Positions 17,680 to 28,147 of a stretch of 64,000 nt of DNA are shown here, one piece after another; position 1 is the first letter of the stretch; each line of letters begins with the position of its first letter. Below the pieces are notes generated by a model. That model saw only the letters and a program-made list of their open reading frames with translations. It did no database searches and was not told the origin of the DNA. The DNA is from Brevibacillus brevis (lineage in GTDB: Bacteria > Bacillota > Bacilli > Brevibacillales > Brevibacillaceae), in assembly GCF_001039275.2 (NCBI RefSeq), contig NZ_CP030117.1:4434501-4498500 (forward strand). The letters run 5' to 3'. A program made the translations under genes and the position numbers.

Positions 17680-17887
17680 TCGTTCATTTCTCCCCTTTTT
17701 CCTCCACTCATTCACTTCCAAGTGATAAGATACTGCATGAATGTAAACGAAATATAAACGGGATAATATTGAAGTGCGTGCAATTTTCTTCTTTCTAGTA
17801 AGAAGACGTTCGTGATCCAATTTTCTTTACCTATGATTTTTGTATATAAATGATGAATTTGGGGTAGAAGCCGGGAAACAAATCGTA

Positions 17888-17937
17888 TATAATAGGTTCG
17901 TAATGAAGAAACGAAACAAAGTTTCATCAGATGAAAC
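17888..17937 (+). promoter_or_regulatory. acnA promoter with 17-bp palindromic operator
   Basis: A TATAAT -10 (17888-17893) without a good -35 element is followed, about 30 bp downstream, by the perfect palindrome GTTTCATCAGATGAAAC (17921-17937). A further inverted repeat GAAAC-AAA-GTTTC overlaps its left side. The same palindrome, with T instead of A in the centre, lies upstream of the IclR-family gene at 30111-30127. Confidence 0.75.
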
Positions 17938-17966
17938 TCCAAGTTATTATAGGGAGGTTGTATACA

Positions 17967-20696
17967 TTGGCTAACAAAGATGCTTACAAAGTAAAGTCTT
18001 CCCTGCAAGTAGGCGACAAGTCTTTTGCTTACTATCGCCTGCAAGGGTTGGAAGAACAAGGATTGGGCGATGTTTCCAAACTGCCGTTCTCCATTAAAGT
18101 TCTGCTCGAGGCTGCTGTCCGTCAGTTCGACGGCCGCGCGATCACGAAAGAACACGTACAACAATTGGCGACCTGGACAAAAGGCCGCGACGAAAACCAA
18201 GAAGTACCTCTCATGCCAGCTCGTATCGTTCTTCAAGACTTCACCGGTGTACCGGCTGTAGTTGACTTGGCAGCGATGCGCATTGCGATGAAGCGCGCTG
18301 GTGGAGATCCAAAACGAATCAACCCGTTGGTTCCAGTTGACCTCGTTATCGACCACTCCGTCATGGTTGACGATTTCGGTAACGCGTCCGCTCTGGACAA
18401 CAACATGAAATTGGAATTCGAACGCAACCAAGAGCGCTACCGCTTCCTGCGTTGGGCACAAACTGCGTTTGACAACTTCCGTGCGGTTCCTCCAGCTACT
18501 GGTATCGTTCACCAAGTAAACTTGGAGTACCTCGCAACTGTAATCGCTACTCGTGAAGTAGATGGCGAATTGGTTGCTTTCCCTGACTCTCTCGTAGGTA
18601 CTGACTCCCACACCACTATGATCAACGGTCTTGGTGTTCTTGGATGGGGTGTTGGTGGTATCGAGGCAGAAGCAGGAATGCTCGGCCAACCTCTGTATTT
18701 CGTAACCCCAGAAGTAGTTGGTTTCAAACTGACTGGCACACTGAATGCTGGTGCAACTGCAACTGACCTCGCTCTGACTGTTACACAAATGCTGCGTAAA
18801 AAAGGCGTTGTAGGTAAATTCGTGGAGTTCTACGGACCAGGCCTGTCCAACATCTCGCTGGCTGACCGCGCTACCGTAGCAAACATGGCACCTGAGTACG
18901 GCGCTACAATGGGCTTCTTCCCAGTAGATGCTGAGACACTCAACTACATGCGTCAAACCGGTCGCGAAGAAGACCTCATCTCCTTGGTTGAAACTTACAC
19001 CAAAGCACAAGGCCTCTTCCGTACTGACGAGACTGTTGACCCAGTATTCTCCGAAACATTGGAACTGGATCTGTCCACTGTCGTACCTAGCTTGGCTGGT
19101 CCAAAACGTCCTCAAGACCGCGTAGAACTGACTGCTATGAAGGAATCCTTCAATAACAGCCTCCGTACGCCGATCGACAAAGGCGGATTTGGTCTCTCTG
19201 AAGAGAAAATCGCAGCTAGCGCACCAGTTGCTTATGCAAACGGTGAAAAAGCTACGCTGAAAACTGGTTCGGTTGTAATCGCAGCGATCACTTCCTGTAC
19301 CAATACATCAAATCCTAGCGTAATGCTGGGTGCAGGTATCCTGGCGAAAAAAGCTGTGGAAAAAGGCCTGAAAAAGCCTGCTTTCGTAAAAAGCTCCCTG
19401 GCTCCAGGTTCCCGCGTAGTTACACAATACCTGACTGACGCTGGTCTGATCGACTCCTTGGATGCTATCGGATTCAACGTAGTAGGTTATGGTTGCACCA
19501 CTTGCATCGGTAACTCCGGTCCATTGCCAGAGGAAACCAGCAAAGCTATCGCAGACGAAGATCTGACAGTTGCAGCGGTACTCTCCGGTAACCGTAACTT
19601 CGAAGGTCGTATCCATGCACAGGTAAAAGCGAACTACCTCGCTTCTCCTCCATTGGTTATCGCCTATGCACTGGCAGGTACTGTAGATATCGACCTGGCT
19701 ACAGAGCCAATCGGCACTGGCAAAGACGGTCAACCTGTATTCTTGAAAGACATCTGGCCAACTCCACAAGAGATCGCAGCTGCAATGGACAAAGCGATGA
19801 ATCCTGCTCTGTTCCGCGCTGAGTACGGCCAAGTGTTCACGCAAAACGAAGCTTGGAATAAAATCGACGTTCCAACTGGCGACCTGTACGAGTGGGATGA
19901 AAAATCCACGTACATCCAAGAGCCGCCATTCTTCCAAAACCTGGCTGGAGAAATCGCTAAAATCGCAGACATCAAAGCAGCGAACACCATCGCACTCTTC
20001 GGTGATTCTGTGACAACTGACCATATCTCCCCAGCTGGTAACATCTCGCCAACTAGCCCAGCAGGTCTGTATCTGCAAGCAAACGGCGTAGAACGCAAAG
20101 ACTTCAACTCCTACGGTGCTCGTCGTGGTAGCCACGATGTAATGATGCGCGGTACATTTGCAAACATCCGTATCCGCAACCAAGTAGCTCCTGGAACTGA
20201 AGGTGGCGTAACCAAATACTTGCCAACTGACGAAGTAATGTCCATCTACGATGCTTCCATGAAGTATCAAGCAGACGGTACTCCACTCGTTGTACTGGCT
20301 GGTAAAGAGTACGGTACTGGTTCTTCCCGTGACTGGGCAGCAAAAGGTACATTCCTCTTGGGTATCAAAGCGGTTATCGCTGAGAGCTTCGAGCGTATCC
20401 ACCGTGCTAACCTGGTTGGTATGGGCGTTCTGCCTCTGCAATTCGCTGGTGACCAAAGCTGGAAGTCCCTTGGCATCGACGGTACTGAGTCCTTCAACAT
20501 TGTGGGCCTCTCCGATGATGTTCAACCTGGCCAACGCGTAAAAGTAGAAGCGACGAAGAAAGACGGCAGCACTTTCGAATTCGAAGTAATCGTGCGCCTC
20601 GATTCCATGGTAGACGTAGACTACTACCGCAATGGTGGTATCCTGCAAACGGTTCTGCGTCAATTGCTGGATGAAGGTAAACCAGTAACTGCGTAA
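17967..20696 (+). CDS. acnA: Aconitate hydratase AcnA/CitB
   Basis: 909 aa from a TTG at 17967 with AGGGAGG 9 nt upstream; the ATG at 17931 lies inside the operator and ahead of the ribosome site. The protein is the full-length aconitase A/IRP type: [24 protein letters not shown], the 4Fe-4S cysteines in [10 protein letters not shown] and [31 protein letters not shown], and the C-terminal swivel domain with [15 protein letters not shown] and [10 protein letters not shown]. It interconverts citrate and isocitrate in the TCA cycle and may bind RNA when the cluster is lost. Codon use is very regular, as in highly expressed genes. Confidence 0.98.
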   Translation: MANKDAYKVKSSLQVGDKSFAYYRLQGLEEQGLGDVSKLPFSIKVLLEAAVRQFDGRAITKEHVQQLATWTKGRDENQEVPLMPARIVLQDFTGVPAVVDLAAMRIAMKRAGGDPKRINPLVPVDLVIDHSVMVDDFGNASALDNNMKLEFERNQERYRFLRWAQTAFDNFRAVPPATGIVHQVNLEYLATVIATREVDGELVAFPDSLVGTDSHTTMINGLGVLGWGVGGIEAEAGMLGQPLYFVTPEVVGFKLTGTLNAGATATDLALTVTQMLRKKGVVGKFVEFYGPGLSNISLADRATVANMAPEYGATMGFFPVDAETLNYMRQTGREEDLISLVETYTKAQGLFRTDETVDPVFSETLELDLSTVVPSLAGPKRPQDRVELTAMKESFNNSLRTPIDKGGFGLSEEKIAASAPVAYANGEKATLKTGSVVIAAITSCTNTSNPSVMLGAGILAKKAVEKGLKKPAFVKSSLAPGSRVVTQYLTDAGLIDSLDAIGFNVVGYGCTTCIGNSGPLPEETSKAIADEDLTVAAVLSGNRNFEGRIHAQVKANYLASPPLVIAYALAGTVDIDLATEPIGTGKDGQPVFLKDIWPTPQEIAAAMDKAMNPALFRAEYGQVFTQNEAWNKIDVPTGDLYEWDEKSTYIQEPPFFQNLAGEIAKIADIKAANTIALFGDSVTTDHISPAGNISPTSPAGLYLQANGVERKDFNSYGARRGSHDVMMRGTFANIRIRNQVAPGTEGGVTKYLPTDEVMSIYDASMKYQADGTPLVVLAGKEYGTGSSRDWAAKGTFLLGIKAVIAESFERIHRANLVGMGVLPLQFAGDQSWKSLGIDGTESFNIVGLSDDVQPGQRVKVEATKKDGSTFEFEVIVRLDSMVDVDYYRNGGILQTVLRQLLDEGKPVTA

Positions 20697-20740
20697 GCAA
20701 ACGAATAAAAAATAAGTTCGTATCAGCACCCACCCAACGA

Positions 20741-20781
20741 AAAGAGCAGACTCCGAGTATTCGGCAGTCTGCTCTTTTTTT
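20741..20781 (+). terminator. Intrinsic terminator of acnA
   Basis: AAAGAGCAGACT pairs with AGTCTGCTCTTT, loop of about 13 nt, then a T run. Confidence 0.92.
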
Positions 20782-20944
20782 ACGTTTCCAGCCAGACGCA
20801 TGATTGTCGTTGTGGTTGTCGTTTGCAGGATCAGCGATGGCCTGCTTTTTGTTTTCTCTTCCTGATGGGCCACGCTTAAGTGGGAGATGCGGTGAATACG
20901 CATGGAAGAGGGAAGTGTTTCCCAGAAAAAGGGAGGAATTCGTG

Positions 20945-22129
20945 ATGAAACAGTTGTTTCGCGAAACCTGGATTGAGGTAAATCTCGATGCCATCAAGAA
21001 AAACATTCGGGCGATACGCCAGCATATTCCTGAACAGACGAAAATCATGGCGGTTGTAAAAGCGAATGCCTATGGACATGGTTCTGTCGGAGTAGCACGC
21101 CATGCCCTCGAGTACGGGGCTACTTCCCTCGCAGTCGCCATCCTGGAAGAAGGCATCGTCTTACGAAAGGCGGGCATTGTAGCACCTATACTCGTGCTGG
21201 GATTCACTCCCCTTTCACGTATCAAAGAGGCGGTCGCCTGGAATATTGAGCTGTCCGCGTTTCAGGCCGATTGGATCAAAAAAGCAGATAAAATTGTCAA
21301 ATCAACGGCTTTCTCCAATCGTCTAAATATCCATATCAATGTAGACACCGGCATGGGCCGATTGGGCGTACGAACAAAATCTGGGTTGCTTTCAGTCGTA
21401 AAAGCGTTAACGTCAAGCTCTTCCCTTGCATGGACCGGAATCTTCACTCATTTTTCCACTGCGGATGAGCCTGATCAGAGATTGACCAAAGCGCAACACG
21501 AGTTATTTGTTCAGTATCTTCGCTATCTGAAGGAAAAAGGGTTCGAGCTTCCGACTGTACACATGTGCAACACCGCTGCTACCATTGCTTTTCCCGAATT
21601 CAGTGCCGATATGATCCGCCTCGGAATCGGCATGTACGGGCTGTATCCATCCGCTTATATCCGACAACTCAATCGTGTGAAGCTCGTTCCGGCTCTCAGC
21701 TTGAAATCGCGCTTCTCCTATGTAAAGACAATGCTGACGCCACCGTTTACCATCAGTTATGGTGCTACATACATAGCAAAGCGCGGAGAGGTCATCGGGA
21801 CGATTCCAATCGGTTATGCCGACGGTTATTCGCGCGCACTCTCTAACCGTGGATTCGTCCTCTATCGAAGCAGACGGTTGCCGATCGCGGGGCGAGTGAC
21901 GATGGATCAGATGATGGTCAGCTTGGGAGAAGGCGGGAATGGAAAGCAAGGCGATGAGGTCGTGATTTACGGAAAGCAAGGAAACCTCGAGATTCCTGTC
22001 GATGAGATTGCCGAAATGCTCGGGACGATCAACTATGAAGTCGTTGCCACCCTCAGTAATCGCATCCCTCGCTTGTTTTTGGAAAAAGGGGTCGTTGTAG
22101 AGATCTCTCATCTGTTGCCGGAAGGTTAA
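20945..22129 (+). CDS. alr: Alanine racemase
   Basis: 394 aa from the ATG at 20945, 8 nt after GGGAGG (in-frame GTG at 20942 also possible). The PLP-lysine motif AVVKANAYGHG is near residue 39; RLGIGMYGLYPS and the second-base region with YGATYIA and IPIGYADGYSR follow. It makes D-alanine from L-alanine for peptidoglycan. The downstream phosphodiesterase-like lipoprotein gene begins about 80 bp later. Confidence 0.96.
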   Translation: MKQLFRETWIEVNLDAIKKNIRAIRQHIPEQTKIMAVVKANAYGHGSVGVARHALEYGATSLAVAILEEGIVLRKAGIVAPILVLGFTPLSRIKEAVAWNIELSAFQADWIKKADKIVKSTAFSNRLNIHINVDTGMGRLGVRTKSGLLSVVKALTSSSSLAWTGIFTHFSTADEPDQRLTKAQHELFVQYLRYLKEKGFELPTVHMCNTAATIAFPEFSADMIRLGIGMYGLYPSAYIRQLNRVKLVPALSLKSRFSYVKTMLTPPFTISYGATYIAKRGEVIGTIPIGYADGYSRALSNRGFVLYRSRRLPIAGRVTMDQMMVSLGEGGNGKQGDEVVIYGKQGNLEIPVDEIAEMLGTINYEVVATLSNRIPRLFLEKGVVVEISHLLPEG

Positions 22130-22210
22130 ATGGGGCAGGCTTGGAGAATAATTTTTCCGCGAAAACAAAAAATAAGGAAAACCAAATTCGCAAAAAAAAG
22201 GAATGGAAAC

Positions 22211-23803
22211 ATGAAGTTGCGATTCACATACACCATCCTTCTCCTGTTGGCGCTGAGTCTGACTGTGATCAGCTGCAAGCCAGACTCAGCTTCCCAAATT
22301 CGTCCGCATAGCCTTAAGACTCAACCCTTAGCTGAGAGAAATGAATCACAAAAGCCTGTCCTGCTCATTCTCATTGATTCGTTAATGGACAAACCACTGC
22401 AAGAAGCAATCCGGCAAGGCCGAGCTCCCGCTTTGGGTTATTTGCTTGCAAACGGGCGCTATTACCCGCAAGTTGTGAGCTCATTTCCCACCATGTCGGT
22501 AACCATCGACAGCACCCTCCTTACAGGGACGTATGCCAATGAGCATCATGTACCGGGATTATCCTGGTTCAGCAACAAGGAAAAGCGGATGATTTATTAC
22601 GGGTATGGTCCCAAAGAGGGGCTCAAGATCGATCAGCCACAAGTGCTGCTAGATATCCTTCATCAATTAAACCTAGCCCAGCTCAATCCGCATACGAAAA
22701 CCATCCATGAAGAATTGGCGGAAAAAGGCAAGGATACCGCCTCCATCAATGCGATTCTATGGCGAGGAAAAACGCCGCACTCCTTACAAATCCCCCGTCT
22801 CATTGATTTCGGCACACGTTTGCCGAGCGAGATAAATGTGACCGGACCCAAACTGATGTCGTATGCGGCATTTGCCCAGCTTGATCCGAATCAAAAGAGT
22901 GAAAAGCGCATTTGGCGAAAATACGGGATGAATGATGAGTTTTCCGCGCAGGAGGCTGCCTATCTCATCGCCCACAAGAAGCTCCCCCCTCTAACCATCA
23001 CCTACTTGCCGGAAAATGATATGGAAGTACATAAGAAAGGACCCGCTACGATCGAAGGGATTGAAAAAGCGGATAAGGCACTTCAAGGCGTACTCGATGC
23101 ATTTGGCTCGTGGGATAAGGCAATCAAAGAAGCGCGGTGGATCGTCATGGGGGACAGTGGCCAGAGCGCTGTTCTGGATGATCGCAAGGCCGCTACCATT
23201 GACTTGCGCAGCTTATTGACCGACTATCAAATAGCCAAAATCAGTAAGCCTGTCACCCCTGCTGACCAAGTCGTGATTTCGACCAACGAACGAATGGCCT
23301 ATATTTATGCCTTAGACTCGCGTATTCCGTTATCCGATATTGTAAAACGCTTGCAACGTGAACCTAAGCTGGACATCATTGCGCGTAAGGAAGACGAAAA
23401 GATTGTCGTAACAGCAGGCAAAATCAGCCGACAGTTTTCCTACCAGCCAAACGGTGCCTATACTGATCCATATGGTCAAACATGGACCTTCAATGGTGAT
23501 CCGCGTCTGCTCGATATGACCATCAAGAACAACCGGATCACGTATGGGAAATACCCGGACGTTTTGGCGAGGCTCTACGGTGCGCTGAATTCGCATGAAG
23601 GCAGATATGTGGTCGTTACTGTTCGGCCTGGGCATGAGCTCATTACGGAAAGTTCTCCAACCCATATCGGCGGAGCGGCACACGGTTCCTTGCACGAGGT
23701 GGACTCACTCGTTCCACTGGTAGTAACCGGGACCACCACGGGGCCGAAAACTTTGCGTATCGTTGACTTGAAAGACTGGCTGCTGCGCCTGACAACCGAA
23801 TGA
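22211..23803 (+). CDS. Alkaline-phosphatase-superfamily (phosphodiesterase-like) lipoprotein
   Basis: 530 aa from the ATG at 22211 with AGGA upstream. The N-terminus is a lipoprotein signal: KLR, a hydrophobic core, and the lipobox VISC near residue 18, so the mature protein is attached to the outer face of the membrane. The rest resembles the type I phosphodiesterase/nucleotide pyrophosphatase group of the alkaline phosphatase superfamily: LILIDSLMD (metal Asp), the nucleophile region PTMSVTIDSTLLTGTY, YLPENDMEVHKKGP, MGDSGQS and THIGGAAHGS. The substrate is unknown; it could cleave phosphoesters of lipids or nucleotides outside the cell. Confidence 0.85.
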   Translation: MKLRFTYTILLLLALSLTVISCKPDSASQIRPHSLKTQPLAERNESQKPVLLILIDSLMDKPLQEAIRQGRAPALGYLLANGRYYPQVVSSFPTMSVTIDSTLLTGTYANEHHVPGLSWFSNKEKRMIYYGYGPKEGLKIDQPQVLLDILHQLNLAQLNPHTKTIHEELAEKGKDTASINAILWRGKTPHSLQIPRLIDFGTRLPSEINVTGPKLMSYAAFAQLDPNQKSEKRIWRKYGMNDEFSAQEAAYLIAHKKLPPLTITYLPENDMEVHKKGPATIEGIEKADKALQGVLDAFGSWDKAIKEARWIVMGDSGQSAVLDDRKAATIDLRSLLTDYQIAKISKPVTPADQVVISTNERMAYIYALDSRIPLSDIVKRLQREPKLDIIARKEDEKIVVTAGKISRQFSYQPNGAYTDPYGQTWTFNGDPRLLDMTIKNNRITYGKYPDVLARLYGALNSHEGRYVVVTVRPGHELITESSPTHIGGAAHGSLHEVDSLVPLVVTGTTTGPKTLRIVDLKDWLLRLTTE

Positions 23804-23839
23804 GTGAGGCAACTATTTACTGATGAGGAGGAATGATGC

Positions 23840-24163
23840 ATGGATCAACGGAGCTTTGAACAAATTTATGAAGACTACAAAAATGCTGGAGAACAACAGG
23901 CGATCCAGGAAAACGATGATAACAGTCCACTGACGAATACAGGAAAAGAGCAAATCGTGGCCGTCAGAAAAAACGACGATGGAGACTTGATCGCCTTTAA
24001 AACAGACTCCGGTCGTGAGCTCGACTATATCACTGCACTCAACGACGCAAAGGCTGGCAAGCTGGCTCATGTAGACGTGTTTCATAAGTATGGGAGAGAC
24101 ATTCTGCGGAGTGAGCCAGACGGGATCAAGGAAAACAATTTGGATCGTCTTCCTGACTTTTGA
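23840..24163 (+). CDS. DUF3892 family protein
   Basis: 107 aa; an acidic N-terminus (about 1-35) precedes a DUF3892-like domain with IVAVRKNDDGDLIAFKTDSG, LDYITALNDAKAG and the ending ILRSEPDGIKENNLDRLPDF. The family is widespread in Firmicutes and uncharacterised. GAGGAGG lies before the ATG and a bidirectional terminator follows. Confidence 0.85.
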   Translation: MDQRSFEQIYEDYKNAGEQQAIQENDDNSPLTNTGKEQIVAVRKNDDGDLIAFKTDSGRELDYITALNDAKAGKLAHVDVFHKYGRDILRSEPDGIKENNLDRLPDF

Positions 24164-24167
24164 CGGC

Positions 24168-24205
24168 AAAAAGGTCGCCCACAGCAGAAACGGGGCGACC
24201 TTTTT
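24168..24205. terminator. Bidirectional terminator
   Basis: AAAAAGGTCGCCC pairs with GGGGCGACCTTTTT. It lies between the converging DUF3892 and UvrA-like genes. Confidence 0.92.
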
Positions 24206-24223
24206 GTATCGACGCGTATTGGA

Positions 24224-26665
24224 TTAGTGGATAAACTTTCCGGTAATCGATTCTCTCGTAGCAGCTACTTCTTTTGGCGTTCCACTCGCAACCACGTTCC
24301 CTCCAGAGGTCCCCCCTCCTGGTCCCATATCAATCACCCAATCAGAAGCAGCGATCAGTTCTGTGTTGTGCTCGACCATAATCACGGTATTTCCAGCGTC
24401 GACCAATTTGCTCAAGAGTACATGGAGCTTCTCGACGTCAATCGGATGCAATCCTGTCGATGGCTCATCCAGTAGATACAGCGTATGCCCTGTCGAAGAT
24501 GCACTCAGTTCCCTAGCCAGCTTCAACCGTTGTCCTTCACCACCAGACAAGGTCGTCACGGACTGTCCCCATTGCAAGTAGCCGAGCCCTACTTCACACA
24601 GCAGGATCAGCAATTGCCTCATCTTCTTTTGCTCGTTGAACAGGGAGAGGCTCTCCTCCATACTAAGCATCAAGATATCGGAAATGGTATAGCCTTGGTA
24701 CGTTACCTCCAAGACCTCTGGACGAAATCGTTTTCCGCGGCAATCCGGGCAGACGACCTGCAAGTTGGATAGAAAATGCATGTCCACTTCCACTCGCCCT
24801 AGTCCCTCGCAGCGCTCACATCTTCCGCCCGGCGTATTGAATGAAAAGTGCTTGGCATCCAAACCACGCTTTTTGGCTGCTGGCAAGGCAGCGTATATTT
24901 TCCGCAACAGCGTATACAAGTCGACGTACGTGGAGACATTGGAGCGTTGCATGCGTGATAGCGGCGACTGATCCACTGTAATGACGCTTTGAATGGCTTC
25001 GAGTCCCGTAATCGCACGGCATCCTGCTGCTTTTCCGGTGCGCTTCTCGGCAGCCGCTGCCAGCAAATCGTAGACGAGTGTCGACTTACCCGAGCCAGAG
25101 ACACCTGAGACTGCTACCAGCCTTCCCAGTGGGAACGATACCGTCACATCGCGCAAATTGTGCAACGTTGCCCCTTCAATCGTGATCCACTCACCTGTTC
25201 CGTTGCGCTCTTTGGACGACAGTACTCTCTGTTCTTTCAAGTAGCGGCCTGTGACAGAATGCGGTTGGTTCAGCAATTCTTTCAGCGAACCTTGCCCGAC
25301 GATTTCGCCGCCAAAACGTCCTGCTCCTGGCCCCACATCAATCACGTGATCCGCTTCTTGAATGACTCGTTGGTCATGCTCGATGAGCAGCACCGTGTTG
25401 CCCAAATCACGCAGCTCCTTCATGACCTTCACGAGTCCATCCGTGTCCTTTGGATGTAGACCTGAGGTTGGTTCATCCAGCAAATAAAGAACGCCAGTCA
25501 AGCCAGAGCCGAGAATGGAAGCGAGCCGCAATCGCTGTGCTTCACCGCCAGAAAGGGAGATGGCCTGTCGATCGAGGGTCAAGTAGCCCAGCCCCACATG
25601 GATGACGCGCCTGATCTTGATGAGCAAATCATGTAGAACAGCCTCCAAAATCGAGTCTCCTTCACGGGCAGCTCGTACATGCACACTCTCCACCCAGTCC
25701 CCCAGCTCCTCCAACGAGCTCTTCGATAGGCTCGGCAGCGTCCTGCCTTCGACTGTAACGAGCCGACTCTCCTCCTTTAACCTCTCACCATGGCAGTCGT
25801 GACAAGGTTGGGTCAGAAAGTAAGCAGCTTCGCCAGATTGTCCATCTTTTTCTCTATATCGTTGCCACATGCCTGTGATGACACCTTTGAACCTTCCCTT
25901 TCCTACCGTTTTCGGGGGCTGAACAGAAGGGAAGTGTTTAGAAAACTCCTCGCTCTCCACGCCATATTTGAGCAGATCCCACTGCGCTTCGTTGTACGCG
26001 TTCAATGGCAGATTCATCGGCAAGCCGTAGTGTTTTCCTGCCGCCGCAAGCACGCTAGCCTGATATTCATTAATCGCCTCGTACCAAAAAGTAATAGCTC
26101 CTTCCCGAATGCTCTTTGTTTCATCAAACACGGCTTCCACATCAATATCGACGACCGTTCCCAATCCACTGCAAGTCGGGCAAGCACCTTGGGGGGTATT
26201 AAACGAAAAATCTGCTTTGGTCAGAGGGAGATGGACATAGGCACATACCGGGCACGTGACGTCTTCTGTTTCTCCTCCATTGGCAGGAGGTGCTATTGGT
26301 GCGTGACACTTCTGGCATCGTCTCTCCCCCTTCTTTTCATACACTGTCCGCAGATAGGTATACATGTCTGTGACGGTTCCAACTGTCGATCTGGGATTAC
26401 GGTTGGTCACATGTTGACTGATCGCAATGGAGGGAGACAGTCCTTCGATCGAATCCACACGAGGCTTCGCTAGTGATTCAGATGACATTCCACTGGACTC
26501 CATATATTGTCGTTGGCATTCTCGTTGCAGAATATCAAGTGCTAGCGTCGATTTACCCGATCCAGATGGTCCGGTTACCACTACGAGACGATGCTTGGGA
26601 ATCTCGAGAGAAATGTTTTTCAAGTTGTTTTCTCTTGCTCCCCGAATGCGAATCAAGTCTTTCAT
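24224..26665 (-). CDS. UvrA-like ABC ATPase, short form without UvrB-binding domain
   Basis: 813 aa from the ATG at 26665, 8 nt after GGAGG. Two UvrA-type ATPase modules are present: Walker A GPSGSGKST (about 30) and GVSGSGKST (about 515), signatures SLSGGEAQRLRLA and TLSGGEGQRLKLA, and Walker B LYLLDEPTSGLHP and LYLLDEPSTGLHP. Zinc-finger cysteines occur in CQKCHAP, CPVC, CPTCSGLG, CERCEGLG and CPDC. The protein is over 100 residues shorter than canonical UvrA because the segment between the first Walker A and the first zinc module, where UvrB binds, is missing. This is the UvrA2 class, linked in other bacteria to drug or DNA-damage tolerance. Monocistronic. Confidence 0.93.
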   Translation of the reverse strand: MKDLIRIRGARENNLKNISLEIPKHRLVVVTGPSGSGKSTLALDILQRECQRQYMESSGMSSESLAKPRVDSIEGLSPSIAISQHVTNRNPRSTVGTVTDMYTYLRTVYEKKGERRCQKCHAPIAPPANGGETEDVTCPVCAYVHLPLTKADFSFNTPQGACPTCSGLGTVVDIDVEAVFDETKSIREGAITFWYEAINEYQASVLAAAGKHYGLPMNLPLNAYNEAQWDLLKYGVESEEFSKHFPSVQPPKTVGKGRFKGVITGMWQRYREKDGQSGEAAYFLTQPCHDCHGERLKEESRLVTVEGRTLPSLSKSSLEELGDWVESVHVRAAREGDSILEAVLHDLLIKIRRVIHVGLGYLTLDRQAISLSGGEAQRLRLASILGSGLTGVLYLLDEPTSGLHPKDTDGLVKVMKELRDLGNTVLLIEHDQRVIQEADHVIDVGPGAGRFGGEIVGQGSLKELLNQPHSVTGRYLKEQRVLSSKERNGTGEWITIEGATLHNLRDVTVSFPLGRLVAVSGVSGSGKSTLVYDLLAAAAEKRTGKAAGCRAITGLEAIQSVITVDQSPLSRMQRSNVSTYVDLYTLLRKIYAALPAAKKRGLDAKHFSFNTPGGRCERCEGLGRVEVDMHFLSNLQVVCPDCRGKRFRPEVLEVTYQGYTISDILMLSMEESLSLFNEQKKMRQLLILLCEVGLGYLQWGQSVTTLSGGEGQRLKLARELSASSTGHTLYLLDEPSTGLHPIDVEKLHVLLSKLVDAGNTVIMVEHNTELIAASDWVIDMGPGGGTSGGNVVASGTPKEVAATRESITGKFIH

Positions 26666-26843
26666 GCAAAAAACCTCCTTCATGATTGAAATGTCAGTCC
26701 CTTTCAATAACGAAGACTGACCTGCATGATCAACTTTACAACATTCATGCAAGTGCCAAGGTTATTGCAAAAATGCCCCTTTGACTACTGTTAGAAACAC
26801 GAAGCATTACGTCATGGAGCTTTAATGTTTTTCTCGAACAAAA

Positions 26844-26923
26844 CGGCCCTCTTCTTCCTTAGAGCTTGCAACAGTTGGACGATTGGTCCAATGCTGCATC
26901 GCTCTAAAAGGAAGAAAGGGCCG
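26844..26923. repeat. Long imperfect hairpin
   Basis: The arms 26844-26865 (CGGCCCTcttcttccttaga) and 26902-26923 pair over about 20 bp with few mismatches. The loop contains an inner hairpin TTGGAC/GTCCAA. Read on the minus strand it is followed by UUUUG, so it may terminate the tetR-DUF4188 transcript, but it is much longer than the other terminators in the window. Confidence 0.55.
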
Positions 26924-26966
26924 CTAGTTTGCAACAAAAATATAATAGCTTCTGAGGTATCTTCTC

Positions 26967-27470
26967 TTATTGTGTAGGAGTAGGAACCGCTGGCTCATTC
27001 TCACCGCCCAAACGGCGGCGTGCCGTCTCCCTTTTTCCCACTGCCGGTAGATGCTCACCTGCCTTGGCCAATCCCCAGACAGGCATATTTCCGTAAAGAC
27101 ATTCGTATTTTCCCGCATCGACCAAGTACGTCTCGTGAAAAATCCCCACCGTTCCATCCGTTCCAACCGCTTGGTTGAACTTCCTCCACGCGCTCAGATG
27201 ATTGTGGCTTTTTCTTGAATAATTTTCCAGATGCTCATAGGACCGCCAGTACTGGATTTGAGTGATTTCACGCAGATTAAAATGCGAAGTGTGACCTAAC
27301 AATCCGAGCTCCGGGTGCTGATACAATTCTCGCATCATGCCTCCCATGGCGTTGGCTACTGGCATCCACTTGTGAACCGCAAGCATACGGTTGATTCGCA
27401 TCCCGATGATAAATACGACGAAAGGTCCTTCCATTTGTGCTGTAAAACGCCCCGGAACTACTTTTGCCAT
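26967..27470 (-). CDS. DUF4188 family protein
   Basis: 167 aa; GRFTAQMEGPFVVFIIGMRINRML, then HTSHFNLREITQIQYWRSYEHLENYSR and WRKFNQAVG, are the typical segments of DUF4188, which has the ferredoxin-like dimeric alpha-beta barrel fold related to monooxygenases. The Pro/Thr tail is likely disordered. GGGGAG lies 6 nt before the ATG. The gene starts 9 bp after the TetR gene stop and is probably co-transcribed with it. Function unknown; a small-molecule detoxification role is plausible. Confidence 0.85.
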   Translation of the reverse strand: MAKVVPGRFTAQMEGPFVVFIIGMRINRMLAVHKWMPVANAMGGMMRELYQHPELGLLGHTSHFNLREITQIQYWRSYEHLENYSRKSHNHLSAWRKFNQAVGTDGTVGIFHETYLVDAGKYECLYGNMPVWGLAKAGEHLPAVGKRETARRRLGGENEPAVPTPTQ

Positions 27471-27479
27471 CCGACTCCC

Positions 27480-28112
27480 CTACCTTATCAAAGAATTGAG
27501 GTGCAGCTCGTAACACGCCATATAATCAGACACATGAAACAAATGTGCCGTCAGATAAGCTCCGTAAAACATCGAGAATAACAGAATTACGGCCTTCTCC
27601 TCCGACAGATGAAGGGCAAGCTGACCATCTTCGGCCGCTTCTTGCACGCACTTTTGCAATATTTGATGCAGATTAGTAGCTCTAATCTCTTCTCTCTCCT
27701 CTTCCTTGGGGAAGCGCAAATACAATTCAGCATCAGATAAGAGTGGAACACACGGGTGCATTTTTTGCTCGGCTAAAAAGCTGATAAGGCTAAGCATGAT
27801 TCCTGGTTGCTTCTGGCTATCGCGCGTAACCTTGGCAAAAATATGCCGCACGCCTTCCCAGCCCCTCTTGCCAGTACTCCGCAACTCAACAAAGCACTCT
27901 GCTTGCCATATGCTCATGTAATAAATCAAGAGCTCTTCCTTTTGCGGGAAAAATTTAAAGAATGTGACCTTCGACACCTCTGCTCGTTCACAAATGTCAT
28001 CCACCAGTACATTCCGGAAGCTCCCGTCGCCTATTAGCTCCAGGGCAGCGTCCAGAAGGGCGAATTTGGTTTTTGCTTTCTTTTTCTCGCGTAGTGATAA
28101 TGCTTCTGCCAT
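27480..28112 (-). CDS. TetR/AcrR family repressor
   Basis: 210 aa. The N-terminal helix-turn-helix (about residues 12-58) has the TetR pattern LDAALELIGD, VDDICERAEVSKVTFFKFFPQKEELL. The C-terminal two-thirds is the variable ligand domain. AAAGGAG lies 7 nt before the ATG. A perfect 12-bp palindrome in its own promoter spacer is a likely autoregulatory operator; the divergent reductase gene may share control. Confidence 0.93.
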   Translation of the reverse strand: MAEALSLREKKKAKTKFALLDAALELIGDGSFRNVLVDDICERAEVSKVTFFKFFPQKEELLIYYMSIWQAECFVELRSTGKRGWEGVRHIFAKVTRDSQKQPGIMLSLISFLAEQKMHPCVPLLSDAELYLRFPKEEEREEIRATNLHQILQKCVQEAAEDGQLALHLSEEKAVILLFSMFYGAYLTAHLFHVSDYMACYELHLNSLIR

Positions 28113-28147
28113 CTTGTACTCCTTTTTCCATATTTCTACTTGTGTTT

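Noticed and set aside
17712..20903. Long antisense frames of 467 and 531 aa opposite aconitase
   Set aside because: They lie wholly opposite a strongly conserved, highly biased coding sequence, have no family match or ribosome site, and result from its codon use.
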